Source of the DNA: an uncultured Acetatifactor sp. | Lineage (GTDB): Bacteria > Bacillota > Clostridia > Lachnospirales > Lachnospiraceae | NCBI GenBank assembly: GCA_910587555.1 | Contig: CAJULV010000001.1 | Location: forward strand, 207,220 to 271,219 | Reading direction: 5' to 3' | DNA length: 64,000 nucleotides | Shown here: positions 17,715 through 25,617 of the stretch, in pieces | How positions within the stretch are numbered: the stretch's first letter is position 1 | How the letters are laid out: every line of letters starts with the position of its first letter | Position numbers and translations under genes: made by a program | Notes under the pieces: model-generated | Told to the model about the DNA's origin: nothing | Databases searched by the model: none | Seen by the model: only the letters and a program-made list of their open reading frames with translations

Positions 17715-18847
17715 TTACATGCCGATCATGGAAGTAAAGTCCGCCATCATCTCCGATATTTTGATCTGCTGAGGGCAGACCTGCTCACAGCTTCTGCAGC
17801 CCACGCAGTTTGCAGGGCGTTTTTCCTGAGGCATGCTTCCCACAGCCATGGGAGCAATGAAGCCGCCGCCGGTAGCTTTGTGTTCGTTGTACAGGGCGAT
17901 GAGCTCCGGGATCGGGAGCTTTTTGGGGCAGTGACTGGTGCAGTAATGGCAGGCGGTACAGGGCAGTCCGGCCTTTTTCACTTCCTCGTCCATGGAATTC
18001 ACCAGAGTGCGGAATTCTTCCTGGGTGAGAGGAGCGTCTGCCTCGTAGGTGGCAATGTTAGCCTGAAGCTGTTCCATGGTGGACATGCCGGATAAAACTA
18101 CCGTTACGCCGGGAATGCTCTGCAGAAAACGGAAGGCCCATCCGGGAACCGTCTCCGAAGGCCGCAGGGAATGCATTTTTTCGGTAAGTTCTTGGGAGGC
18201 TGCCGCCAGTTTGCCGCCGCGCAGAGGTTCCATAACCCATACGGGAATGCCGGATTTTGTGAGAAGCTCCGCCTTTTCCTGTGCGTTCTGAAAATGCCAG
18301 TCCATGTAGTTGAGCTGAAGCTGGCCGAATTCCATATGCTGTCCGTAAGCATCCAGGAAACGCTTTATCACATCGATACTGCCATGAGCAGAGAAGCCCA
18401 GGTGGCGGATGCGGCCGTTTGCTTTCTGCTTCAGCAGGTAGTCCAGGATGCCGTATCGGGGATCAAGATAGGCGTCGATATTTCCCTCATAAACATTGTG
18501 GAAGAGATAGAAATCAAAATAGGGCGTGCGGCATTTTTCCAGCTGCTTTTCGAAGATTTCCTCCACCTTGTCCATGTTGGACAGGTCATATCCCGGGAAT
18601 TTACTGGCAAGGTAATAGCTCTCTCTTGGATAACGGCTTAAGATTTTTCCGGCAGCCAGTTCCGAATTGCCGCCGTGATATCCCCATGCCGTGTCAAAAT
18701 AATTGATGCCGCTTTGAAGACAAAAATCTATCATTTCCGCGGTTTTTGCCTCGTCCACCGTGTTGTCGTCGCCGTCCAGAACGGGCAGGCGCATCATGCC
18801 GAGCCTTAGCCGGACAACTGCAGATCTTGAAATTTTCTGTAAATCAT
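17715..18847 (-). pseudogene. Aldo/keto reductase with C-terminal 2[4Fe-4S] domain, frameshift near start
   Basis: An aldo/keto reductase that would reduce carbonyls with NAD(P)H, fused to a ferredoxin-like C-terminus (CTACHYCTSHCP and CVGCRSCEQVCP). AGGAGG at 18858-18863 precedes an ATG at 18847, giving the usual MIYRKFQDLQLSG, but this frame stops at 18806. The rest, from MMRLPVLDGDD at 18797, is in another frame; one missing base in GGCTAAGGCTC would join them to the family's LSGLGLGMMRLP-like start. Translation might restart at 18797, nine bases after the stop, with a weak AAGG. So it may be a pseudogene, a re-initiated gene or a sequencing error. The MerR gene lies upstream in the same direction. 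Confidence 0.75.
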
Positions 18848-18867
18848 AAATTTAAATCCTCCTATTT

Positions 18868-19011
18868 TAGTCCCGTATGCGGGCCTCCTGTGCCCTTTTT
18901 TCGTCAGAGAGATTTCCGTCTGCCAAAAAGCGGCATCCGAAAATCCTCTGGGGCCCATTCAGCCCGCATACTGATTATAGTCCCGTATGCGTGCCTCCTG
19001 TGCCCTTTTTC
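18868..19011. repeat. 34-bp direct repeat with a shared inverted arm
   Basis: TAGTCCCGTATGCG(G/T)GCCTCC and the next 14 bases occur at 18868-18901 and again at 18978-19011, with one visible mismatch. GCCCGCATAC at 18962-18971 is complementary to GTATGCGGGC of the first copy and nearly so to the second. So two repeat arms compete for one complementary arm. The block lies between the MerR gene and the aldo/keto reductase, upstream of the latter's ribosome site. Confidence 0.75.
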
Positions 19012-19026
19012 CCACCTTCCAAGGTT

Positions 19027-19410
19027 CTAGGGGGCGTCGTCCCAGACAAGTTTTCCGGTTTCTACGGCTGTTTCGTAGCGGGAAATCTTGTACTCCAGGC
19101 GTTCCAATTCTGTCTGATATTTGGCAATCTGTTTTAAAATCAGGCCCCGGGCAGTTTTCAGCAGGTCCCGTCTGGCGGAGAAGGTATCGTCTCCCTGGCG
19201 GCATAATTTCACATATTCGGCGATCATTTCCACGGGGACGCCGGCATTGCGCATACAGATGGCGTTCTCCACCCAGCCGATATCTTCCTGGGTGTAGTTG
19301 CGGATGCCTTTTTCTGTACGGTTTACCGGCGGTATGACGCCGACCCGTTCGTAGTACCTGAGTGTGTCCGGGGAAATCCCGTATTTTTCACATACTTTTT
19401 TGACGGTCAT
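19027..19410 (-). CDS. MerR-family regulator
   Basis: A 127-residue activator of the MerR family. The N-terminal winged helix is typical (VKKVCEKYGISPDTLRYYERVGVIPP, RNYTQEDIGWVENAICMRNAGVP), followed by a long dimerisation helix. There is no cysteine-rich metal site at the C-terminus, so it more likely senses an organic or redox signal. The start at 19410 has GAGGTG upstream; the frame is open further but without a ribosome site. It precedes the aldo/keto reductase on the same strand, and its promoter has the 19-bp spacer typical of MerR targets. It probably controls itself and the reductase. Confidence 0.88.
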   Translation of the reverse strand: MTVKKVCEKYGISPDTLRYYERVGVIPPVNRTEKGIRNYTQEDIGWVENAICMRNAGVPVEMIAEYVKLCRQGDDTFSARRDLLKTARGLILKQIAKYQTELERLEYKISRYETAVETGKLVWDDAP

Positions 19411-19513
19411 GTCTGTCACCTCTGGTTTGAAAACAAACCTGGAATGCTTTTCTTCTATATAGAATGCTGTTTTCTTTGGAAGGTAGGTTTTGAATGAAAG
19501 GACATTTTCCAGT

Positions 19514-19544
19514 ATTATACAGGTTGGAGCGGACTCCATGTCAA
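19514..19544 (-). promoter_or_regulatory. MerR-type promoter with 19-bp spacer
   Basis: Read on the minus strand: TTGACA (19544-19539), a 19-bp spacer, then TATAAT (19519-19514). The spacer contains GGAGTCCGCTCC, a dyad at the place where MerR dimers bind. Overlong spacers of this kind need MerR-induced DNA twisting, so this is very likely the autoregulated promoter of the MerR/reductase unit. Confidence 0.85.
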
Positions 19545-19643
19545 GGGGGTTAATGAAAATTTCTAAAGTTTCCGAATTTTGCAAGAATTTTGCAGTTACA
19601 GGGTTTGGAGAATTTCAGGACAAACACGGAAGCCGGAGAAAAC

Positions 19644-19682
19644 CGTAAAAATTACGAATGCATAGGCCAAGCCTGCTATAAT
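19644..19682 (+). promoter_or_regulatory. Island promoter A: palindrome plus -10
   Basis: CGTAAAAATTACG (19644-19656), 20 bases, then TATAAT (19677-19682) preceded by AAGCCTGC. Same architecture as sites at 20520, 33157 and 37075. The rest of 19411-19774 holds the MerR promoter and, after this -10, a GGGCAT/ATGCCC inverted repeat. Confidence 0.7.
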
Positions 19683-19774
19683 AAATATCGGGCATCAGAA
19701 ATGAACCAAACACTCATGCCCCTGCTTCGTGAAGCCGCCTGCCGGCATACCAATCAGACAAGGAGGAATGTGAC

Positions 19775-20023
19775 ATGGAACGGTATTTTACAGACGCCAT
19801 ATATATCCGCAGGGTTACGGGAAAATCGCCGGAACTGGAACTGCGGGAAAAGCATCTGTACGCAGAGTTGGCAGCCAATATCTCCGGTGAGGAGTATCTG
19901 CGGATAGAGGAAGAACTGAATCATTTTTATGACGAATTGGGAAAAGAGCTGTTCAACAGAGGGTTTATGGAAGGAATCCGCTTTCTCCTGAAATGCGCCT
20001 CTATGCCCCATGAGGATTTGTGA
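19775..20023 (+). CDS. Small protein of unknown function
   Basis: An 82-residue acidic, helical protein that I do not recognise. It begins MERYFTDAIYIRRVTGKSP and ends with a GFMEGIRFLLKCASM segment that could be an amphipathic helix. There is no signal peptide, membrane segment or metal motif. The ribosome site AAGGAGG (19760-19766) is strong and the upstream promoter belongs to the set shared by the island, so it is a real gene and probably co-regulated with clpP-like and radical SAM genes. It ends 30 bases before the convergent XRE gene. Confidence 0.7.
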   Translation: MERYFTDAIYIRRVTGKSPELELREKHLYAELAANISGEEYLRIEEELNHFYDELGKELFNRGFMEGIRFLLKCASMPHEDL

Positions 20024-20053
20024 ATTGATTTTCCTGCATTTCCAGGCGGAAAT

Positions 20054-20410
20054 TTAATTTTCCCCTTTTCCGTCCTGGCAGGAATTTTCATCCAGATAGC
20101 CAAACATAAGCTTCACCATGTTGACTGCCAACGCTCTCTGTGATTTTGACCTGCCGGTCAGAAGTTGACGTAAAATCAAATATTCCGCATCCTCATCCGG
20201 ATTAACGGAATCAGAAAGCAGGTAATCCACTGTAACGCCTAACCGGTTGGCCACCGCCACCAGATTATCCAGGGTCAGACTGCGCTCCCCGCGTTCAATC
20301 TGCCCGATATATGCCATGGAGAGGTTTACCTCTTCCGCTAACTTCTCCTGTGTAAGATTCAGTTTCAGACGTTCTTCCCGGATACGCCTGCCCAATGTCC
20401 GCCGCACCAT
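20054..20410 (-). CDS. XRE-family transcriptional regulator
   Basis: A 118-residue repressor-type protein with an XRE helix-turn-helix at about residues 5-60 (RRIREERLKLNLTQEKLAEEVNLSMAYIGQIERGERS). The start at 20410 has GGAGGG upstream; upstream extension of the frame lacks a ribosome site. It is divergent from the ClpP-like gene. The space between holds one of four CGTAAnnnTTACG-type promoters, making this protein the leading candidate regulator of the island set. The short C-terminal part has no obvious ligand or protease domain. The regulatory link is inference. Confidence 0.88.
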   Translation of the reverse strand: MVRRTLGRRIREERLKLNLTQEKLAEEVNLSMAYIGQIERGERSLTLDNLVAVANRLGVTVDYLLSDSVNPDEDAEYLILRQLLTGRSKSQRALAVNMVKLMFGYLDENSCQDGKGEN

Positions 20411-20519
20411 AGAATCCCTCCAATGCTTATAGTATATCCCAATCATACTAAAAGATGAGATTTTGTGTAATGTGCGCAAGGCATTATTTTTCTATGCTGT
20501 ATGCTATATTTGGTTATAT

Positions 20520-20559
20520 CGTAATTTTTACAAATGCCGGAATCGGCACCTGATAGAAT
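20520..20559 (+). promoter_or_regulatory. Island promoter B: palindrome plus -10, before clpP-like gene
   Basis: CGTAATTTTTACA (20520-20532), 21 bases, then TAGAAT (20554-20559). The bases after the palindrome, AATGC, match site A. It drives the ClpP-like/VirD4-like genes and lies in the region divergent from the XRE gene. Confidence 0.65.
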
Positions 20560-20660
20560 GGTATTACAGCCGCGGAAGTGTCAAGTATTAATGGCTGAAC
20601 GGTAAAGTCGCAAAGGCGCACTGCCGCCGCGCAGGACTATATATAGGAGGAAACAGCTTT

Positions 20661-21257
20661 ATGTACATTTCAAACGAAGCAAGAATCATCAGGGAATCAT
20701 CCCACGGCTACGATCTCATTCCCATCCAGGATGAGATGCTGTCCCACCGGGAGGTGGAACTGGTGGGAGAAGTGGACGTAGCTTCGGTGAACGCTCTGGT
20801 CCGCCAGCTGCGCTACCTGCAGCGGCAGGACCCGGAGGGACAGATCACCCTTTTTATCAACAGCCCCGGCGGCAGCGTAGACAGCGGCATGGCTCTCTAC
20901 GACGTGATGCAGGCGGTGAGCTGCCCCATCCGCACGGTCTGTGTGGGGCTGGCGGCTTCCATGGCGGCGCTGCTTTTTGTATCAGGGAACAGGCGGGACA
21001 TGCTGCCCCACAGCCGCATCATGATCCATGACCCGCTGATTGTCCGGACCGGCGGCAGCGCCCTGAAACTGAAAGCGGTCAGCGATGACCTGATGGAGAC
21101 CCGGCAGATTATTGCCAGGGTCATCTCGGAACACTCCGGCAAAAGCCTGGAGGAGGTTCTGGCCAAAACCGCCACAGACAGCTATTTCCGGGCGGAGGAG
21201 GCCTTGGAATTCGGCCTGGCGGACCATATTATCACGAGCCTGGCAGAGGGCTGTTAG
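20661..21257 (+). CDS. ClpP-like serine protease
   Basis: A 198-residue member of the ClpP family, self-compartmentalised serine peptidases that work with AAA+ unfoldases. The triad is in place: S100 in GLAASMAAL, H123 in SRIMIHDP and D173 in TATDSYF before AEEALEFGLAD. The handle region around residues 135-160 is normal. It differs from housekeeping ClpP in the N-terminal region and a shorter Ser-His spacing, so it is an accessory paralogue. AGGAGG precedes the start. It is followed at once by a VirD4-like ATPase and heads an operon-like series; no Clp ATPase is adjacent, though the 1806-residue protein downstream has a ClpB-type AAA+ domain. Confidence 0.88.
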   Translation: MYISNEARIIRESSHGYDLIPIQDEMLSHREVELVGEVDVASVNALVRQLRYLQRQDPEGQITLFINSPGGSVDSGMALYDVMQAVSCPIRTVCVGLAASMAALLFVSGNRRDMLPHSRIMIHDPLIVRTGGSALKLKAVSDDLMETRQIIARVISEHSGKSLEEVLAKTATDSYFRAEEALEFGLADHIITSLAEGC

Positions 21258-21332
21258 GCCATGGAGGGAACCGGCGGAAGCCTGTATCAAATGGAAAAAT
21301 CCACAGAGGAATTTCAGAAGGGAGAAGAAAAC

Positions 21333-22637
21333 ATGTTTCACAACGTCAGATCCAATCGTATTCTTGCAAAGGGTGTCTCTGTCAGCAACGACACCTGGGT
21401 CACGGGGATTAACAACAATGACCTGGTGGTGGGGCCTTCCGGCGGCGGAAAAACCAGGGGCTATGTGGTGCCCAACATCCTCCATACCCAGGACAGCCTC
21501 ATTGTGGCCGACACCAAGGGGAACCTGCGCAGGCTCTATGGCAGACATCTGGAAAAGCAGGGCTACACGGTCATGCACCTGGACTTTACTGACACGGCCG
21601 CCACTCCCTGGGGTTACAATCCTCTGACTTATATCCGGAAATGCCGGGACAGCGAGGCCAACCGGGAGGGCGACTACTACAACGAGCAGGACATCAAGAA
21701 GGTGGCGCAGGCTATCTGCCCGTGCAATAACCACAAAGAGCCTTTCTGGGACATGGCTGCCCAGATGTACCTGGAGGCCATCCTCCTTTTCGTCCTGAAC
21801 CGGCTGCCCCGGAAGCAGCATGACCTGTACCAGGCGTATACCTTCCTTACGAAGATGGGGACTGCCGATCTGGACAATGTGGTGGCGGAGGAATGCATTG
21901 CGCACCCGGACTGCGCCTTTGCGCGGAAATTCAGGATGGTGCAGCAGAATACAAAGGCGGACAGGATGGACGCCAGTATCAAGGGGATCCTGGCACAGCA
22001 CCTGGATGCGGTGTCTTACTCCGGCATGAAACGGATGTTCCAAATGCAGCGCCAGGTGGACCTGGGGGCATTCCTTAGGGGAAAGACGGTTCTGTTCCTG
22101 TCCGTCAGCGACTCCGACCGCAGCCAGGATGCCCTGATCAACCTGTTCTATACCCAGGCGCTGCAGTACCTTATGGCTGCTGCGGACAGGCAGCCGGACA
22201 GCCGGCTTCCCATCCCGGTGCGCTTGATCCTGGACGATTTCAGCACCAACACCTTGATTCCTGATTTCGACAAGATCATCTCCGTGATCCGTTCCCGGGA
22301 GATTTATGTCAGCCTGATCGTACAGAGCCTCTCCCAGTTGGAGGGCCTCTACGGAGAGTCAAAGGCCCAGACCATCATCAATAACTGTGATCATTGCCTG
22401 TACCTGGGGGGGACAGACACCCGGACGGCAAGGTATTTTGCGGAAAAGTTCAACTGCCAGGTTTCCACGGTATTAAACCTCCCCTTAGACAGCCTGTTTC
22501 TCTTCACCCGGGGCAGCGAGCCGCGGAAGGCTGTAAAGTACGAGCTGAATGGAGATGATGCTTACCGCAGCCTGATGGAAACGTTGGAGCAGGCTGTTGA
22601 TGAGAGGGAAGCGGTATTTGGAAGCGATGGTTTATAA
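21333..22637 (+). CDS. Soluble VirD4/TraG-like ATPase
   Basis: A 434-residue P-loop ATPase of the VirD4/TraG coupling-protein family. Walker A is GPSGGGKT (34-41) directly after GINNNDLVV, and Walker B is LILDDF (D301, D302), followed by the family's SREIYVSLIVQSLSQL. Normal coupling proteins have N-terminal membrane helices; here none is present, even if translation starts at 21261, where the frame opens. 21333 is preferred because GGGAG lies eight bases upstream. No relaxase, VirB4 or other conjugation gene is in the window. It may thus act as a cytoplasmic DNA or protein pump in an island-specific process. It follows the ClpP-like gene closely. Confidence 0.85.
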   Translation: MFHNVRSNRILAKGVSVSNDTWVTGINNNDLVVGPSGGGKTRGYVVPNILHTQDSLIVADTKGNLRRLYGRHLEKQGYTVMHLDFTDTAATPWGYNPLTYIRKCRDSEANREGDYYNEQDIKKVAQAICPCNNHKEPFWDMAAQMYLEAILLFVLNRLPRKQHDLYQAYTFLTKMGTADLDNVVAEECIAHPDCAFARKFRMVQQNTKADRMDASIKGILAQHLDAVSYSGMKRMFQMQRQVDLGAFLRGKTVLFLSVSDSDRSQDALINLFYTQALQYLMAAADRQPDSRLPIPVRLILDDFSTNTLIPDFDKIISVIRSREIYVSLIVQSLSQLEGLYGESKAQTIINNCDHCLYLGGTDTRTARYFAEKFNCQVSTVLNLPLDSLFLFTRGSEPRKAVKYELNGDDAYRSLMETLEQAVDEREAVFGSDGL

Positions 22638-22646
22638 CGTATTTGG

Positions 22647-22772
22647 ATGTATCGGGAATTCCGGAAGCGCCTGGGCAAGGGGCCGTTCCATCACGGCGGC
22701 TTCTGCCATGGCTTCCGGCCGGAGAAGATATATTGTATTACTACCTATGCTGTAAGTTGTATTATTCTTTAG
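22647..22772 (+). pseudogene. Short coding-like frame, cut by a 29-bp insertion
   Basis: A 41-codon frame (MYREFRKRLGKGPFHHGG...) starts nine bases after the VirD4-like stop. Its first 27 codons have the strong G/C third-position bias of this genome. It then stops. Removing 22752-22780, a 29-base segment bounded by TATGCT repeats, joins it in frame to coding-like sequence from 22784 (MAESRKKMQRAGFWEY). So this may be the 5' end of an older, longer gene. No ribosome site is seen; coupling to the upstream stop is possible. Confidence 0.4.
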
Positions 22773-22782
22773 CATATGCTAA
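22752..22782. other. 29-bp insertion between TATGCT repeats, with a perfect palindrome
   Basis: TATGCT occurs at 22746-22751 and again at 22775-22780. The sequence between is AT-rich and ends in TTAGCATATGCTAA (22769-22782), a perfect 14-bp palindrome. TTGTATTA also occurs twice in this stretch. It could be an insertion scar, a slippage duplication or an operator for the next gene. Confidence 0.5.
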
Positions 22783-22978
22783 GATGGCAGAGAGCAGGAA
22801 AAAGATGCAGAGAGCCGGTTTCTGGGAATACGGCTCGGAGTTTCCGGAGGATTCCCCGTATGAGGATGAAGCCGGTGACTGCCGCTGGGACAGGGATGGA
22901 ACGGGCATCATATTCAGCAACAGGGAGAAGCAAACATTAAAATCAAAGCCCGTCGATAACGGGCAGAAAGGTGAAAAT

Positions 22979-24073
22979 ATGGAAAAACAGGAAAGAGATC
23001 TTTTGACACTGGAGGAGCGACTTCAATATGCGGCAGAGTCCCGGGCATCCTCGCCGGAAGCCGCCGTCCGGATGGTGCGGAAATTTTCCGAAATCCCCGC
23101 CGGGTATTTTTTCTGCGGAGCGGAAGACTTGGATGCCATGAATGAACTGACAGGGAGGTTCTGGGAGCATCCCTCTGTGGACGTGGATACTTATCATGGC
23201 TTCTGTCAGACCTTCAGGCTGGCGATAATCTACGATACCGCCTGCCGTATGCGGGATCAGCCGGAAATGGTGCTGTCTGCGGAGGACTCCGATCATCCCT
23301 GCCAGCTCCTCTGGCGCGCCGGCACGGTCAATGCCGTCATTTTGCTGGGGCTGATGCTGCTGGACCATGCGAAGGACAGGGGGAAGAACAAAGATATCTG
23401 CCACTGCATGAGGATGACCCTGGGACAGTATCTGGATGCCCTGGCGGAATTTACTTCCGGGGAGGAGAGGATGCCGGGATCGTCCCATACAAATTTCCGA
23501 TTGTTTGGACAGCGCTTCCTGAAGAGCCATGACGGCTCATGGACTCTGGGGGAGACCTTGGCGGATATCCTAAGGCGCTATATTGCCGCGCAGCAGGAAT
23601 TTGGCCGTCTGGACCATATCCTCCGCTGCATGGATGCCCTTTGCTGCTGCCTGGAAGAACAGGGAGGGACGCAGGCGGACAGCGCACGACAGTTCCGGGA
23701 GATCCTGGGTAAGTATTGTCCCGGTTTGGAGGGACGGAAGCTGATGGAGGAAGGGGGAAGGCATCCGGATCCTTATGGGCATTATCTCGCCCTGGCCGGA
23801 GCGTATCCGGAGGATGTGCCGGATCCCGGCAGGGAAGGACTTGCCCCGAGAGCTGTCCGCAGCCAGGTATTTTTGCCTGAATATGACTGCAGCCCCCAGT
23901 CCCTGCGTGCGTTGGCAGCCCAGACGCCCTTCCGGGATTTCCGGGAGCTTCTGGAGAAGAACATCCGCGAGGAACGGATGGCCCATGCCATGGAGGAGAT
24001 AAACGCGTCGGCGGTGTATCTGTATACGATGTGGGTGGAGCCGTATCTGCCGGCTGAATGGTCCGGTTTCTGA
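22979..24073 (+). CDS. Island protein of unknown function
   Basis: A 364-residue soluble protein that I do not recognise. It is rich in helices and has scattered cysteines, including a CCC run in MDALCCCLEEQGG, but no metal motif with regular spacing. No signal peptide or membrane segment is seen. The start at 22979 has AAAGGTG upstream. The frame is open back to 22643 and looks coding from 22784, so the protein could be longer by 65 residues. It follows the VirD4-like gene and precedes two more unknown genes in the same direction, which suggests an operon. Confidence 0.7.
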   Translation: MEKQERDLLTLEERLQYAAESRASSPEAAVRMVRKFSEIPAGYFFCGAEDLDAMNELTGRFWEHPSVDVDTYHGFCQTFRLAIIYDTACRMRDQPEMVLSAEDSDHPCQLLWRAGTVNAVILLGLMLLDHAKDRGKNKDICHCMRMTLGQYLDALAEFTSGEERMPGSSHTNFRLFGQRFLKSHDGSWTLGETLADILRRYIAAQQEFGRLDHILRCMDALCCCLEEQGGTQADSARQFREILGKYCPGLEGRKLMEEGGRHPDPYGHYLALAGAYPEDVPDPGREGLAPRAVRSQVFLPEYDCSPQSLRALAAQTPFRDFRELLEKNIREERMAHAMEEINASAVYLYTMWVEPYLPAEWSGF

Positions 24074-24195
24074 CTGTGACAGCCCATACAGGATTCCGCA
24101 AGATGCAGCGGGACGTCTTGCGGGAATCCGCCGGATTGTTTTATACTGCGCACACATTATATTCCCGATTTCAGGAGAGGAGAGGTAAGAAGAGG

Positions 24196-25617
24196 ATGAG
24201 AATATTGGAGGGAAACTGGGGAAATTACCAAAAGAATCTGCTGTGCCTCCAGGAGGTGACAGAGAGGCTGACAGGCCATATGAAGGGGCATGGATACTCC
24301 TTCCGGCCACAGATCACGGACGGGAAGGGAAACTTTAGCCAGGAGAAGCTCTGCAGCCTGGTGGGAGAACTCATGGGCGGCTGGGCGGAGAAGCTGCAGA
24401 TGTATATGGACAGGGATCCGGCTACAGGAGAGAGCCTGGCGGAACCCTATCTTAGGGAGCGGCGGGAGCTGTATGGACTCTACCTCTACCTGGTCATGCG
24501 GTGCAGTCTGTACGAGGGGGCGTATGTACGTGCCTATCCTTACGGCTTCGTGTCGAAGGAGCGGACGGATTTTGCTTTTCTTCTGGAACAGGCCAGGCGG
24601 ATTTCCAGGAGATGGTGCGTCATGGCCGGTCCGGACGGCAGCAAAACGAATGAACTCTACGAGGGCTATGACACACACTTCGGCTTCCATCTCTATAAAA
24701 CCATTGTTGATCCGGAGAGAGAGTTCAGCGACAGCGCTATGAGTCCCTGGTGGGGGCTGCCTAATACCAGGCTTAATTCCATGACCAATGAGGGCAACAT
24801 GAAACGCATCTTCATCAGGCATCATCCGGGTTCCTGCCGGAAAGGAAGGGGCGAGGGGATCGCCCGGGACGAAGCGGCGGAATCGGGTGAAGGAACAGCC
24901 CCGGACAAAGCGATAAGCGTGGGCGAAGGAACGGCTCCGGACAAAGCGATAAGCGTGGGCGAAGGAACGGCTTCGGACAAAGCGATAAGCGTGGGCGAAG
25001 GAACAGCTACGGACAAAGACACGACTCTGGAGGAAGGGGCAGTCCGGGCGGAAAAAGCGGTGCAGACGGAGAAGGGCAGCGGCGAGGACGGAATGGACGG
25101 CTCTGTGTGCTGCGAAAACAGGGAAAACACCGATGTCTCTGCGGAGGGAGCCGAAGGCGGCCCGGACGGCGATGACGACTACGAGGATGCCTATGAGGAT
25201 TATGATGACTATGACGATTATGATGCCTATGCGGATTATGATGAGGACGATGACCCGTATCCGTTCCCTGATTTCGAAAGCAAAGCCGCATTTGAGGCCG
25301 CCGAGTTAGAGCGGATGGCAGAGGAGTATGAGCGGAGGGATTACCTGGCCGGGCTTGCCTTAGGCTTTGCATGCAAGGCCGAGTATCTGGAAGCCTGCAA
25401 GAGGTTTGCGGCGCTCTTTGAGAAGGCCGGTGCTGCGGTGCTACGGGACTTTTCGCAGGAGCTGGAGGTGATCGTGGATCTGTATCTGCTTGATAGGGAA
25501 CTCTGCCCCATGGCGGATACCGATAAGGTGTTGGACGTGTACAGCCGTATCTATGACGGTCCCTGCCGGCAGGCGGAACGCTGTGAGAGGGGGCTGCAAT
25601 GGAAGAAAAATCAGTGA
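24196..25617 (+). CDS. Island protein with 12-residue repeats and an acidic linker
   Basis: A 473-residue protein without a recognised family. Residues 1-220 look globular (MRILEGNWGNYQKNLLCLQE...). Then come three exact or near-exact 12-residue repeats, GEGTAPDKAISV, with a partial fourth, and a very acidic stretch of D, E and Y (about 320-360). The last 110 residues are again globular and helical. The layout suggests two domains on a long flexible, charged tether. The start at 24196 is preferred over the upstream open frame because of AGAGG nearby. Its end overlaps the next gene by 19 bases, so the two are translationally linked. Confidence 0.72.
   Translation: MRILEGNWGNYQKNLLCLQEVTERLTGHMKGHGYSFRPQITDGKGNFSQEKLCSLVGELMGGWAEKLQMYMDRDPATGESLAEPYLRERRELYGLYLYLVMRCSLYEGAYVRAYPYGFVSKERTDFAFLLEQARRISRRWCVMAGPDGSKTNELYEGYDTHFGFHLYKTIVDPEREFSDSAMSPWWGLPNTRLNSMTNEGNMKRIFIRHHPGSCRKGRGEGIARDEAAESGEGTAPDKAISVGEGTAPDKAISVGEGTASDKAISVGEGTATDKDTTLEEGAVRAEKAVQTEKGSGEDGMDGSVCCENRENTDVSAEGAEGGPDGDDDYEDAYEDYDDYDDYDAYADYDEDDDPYPFPDFESKAAFEAAELERMAEEYERRDYLAGLALGFACKAEYLEACKRFAALFEKAGAAVLRDFSQELEVIVDLYLLDRELCPMADTDKVLDVYSRIYDGPCRQAERCERGLQWKKNQ
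24886..25020 (+). repeat. 36-bp in-frame tandem repeat
   Basis: Units at 24886-24921, 24922-24957 and 24958-24993, with a partial diverged fourth to about 25020. Each encodes GEGTA(P/S)DKAISV. Near-identity at the DNA level suggests recent expansion. Confidence 0.9.

Noticed and set aside
22643..22978. TTG start at 22643 extending the unknown gene by 112 codons
   Set aside because: No ribosome site, and the first 45 codons lack the codon bias seen in another frame there (22647). The start at 22979 has a usable ribosome site.
24886..25020. Regular 36-bp repeat that could be taken for a CRISPR array
   Set aside because: Units are directly adjacent without spacers and keep a protein reading frame.
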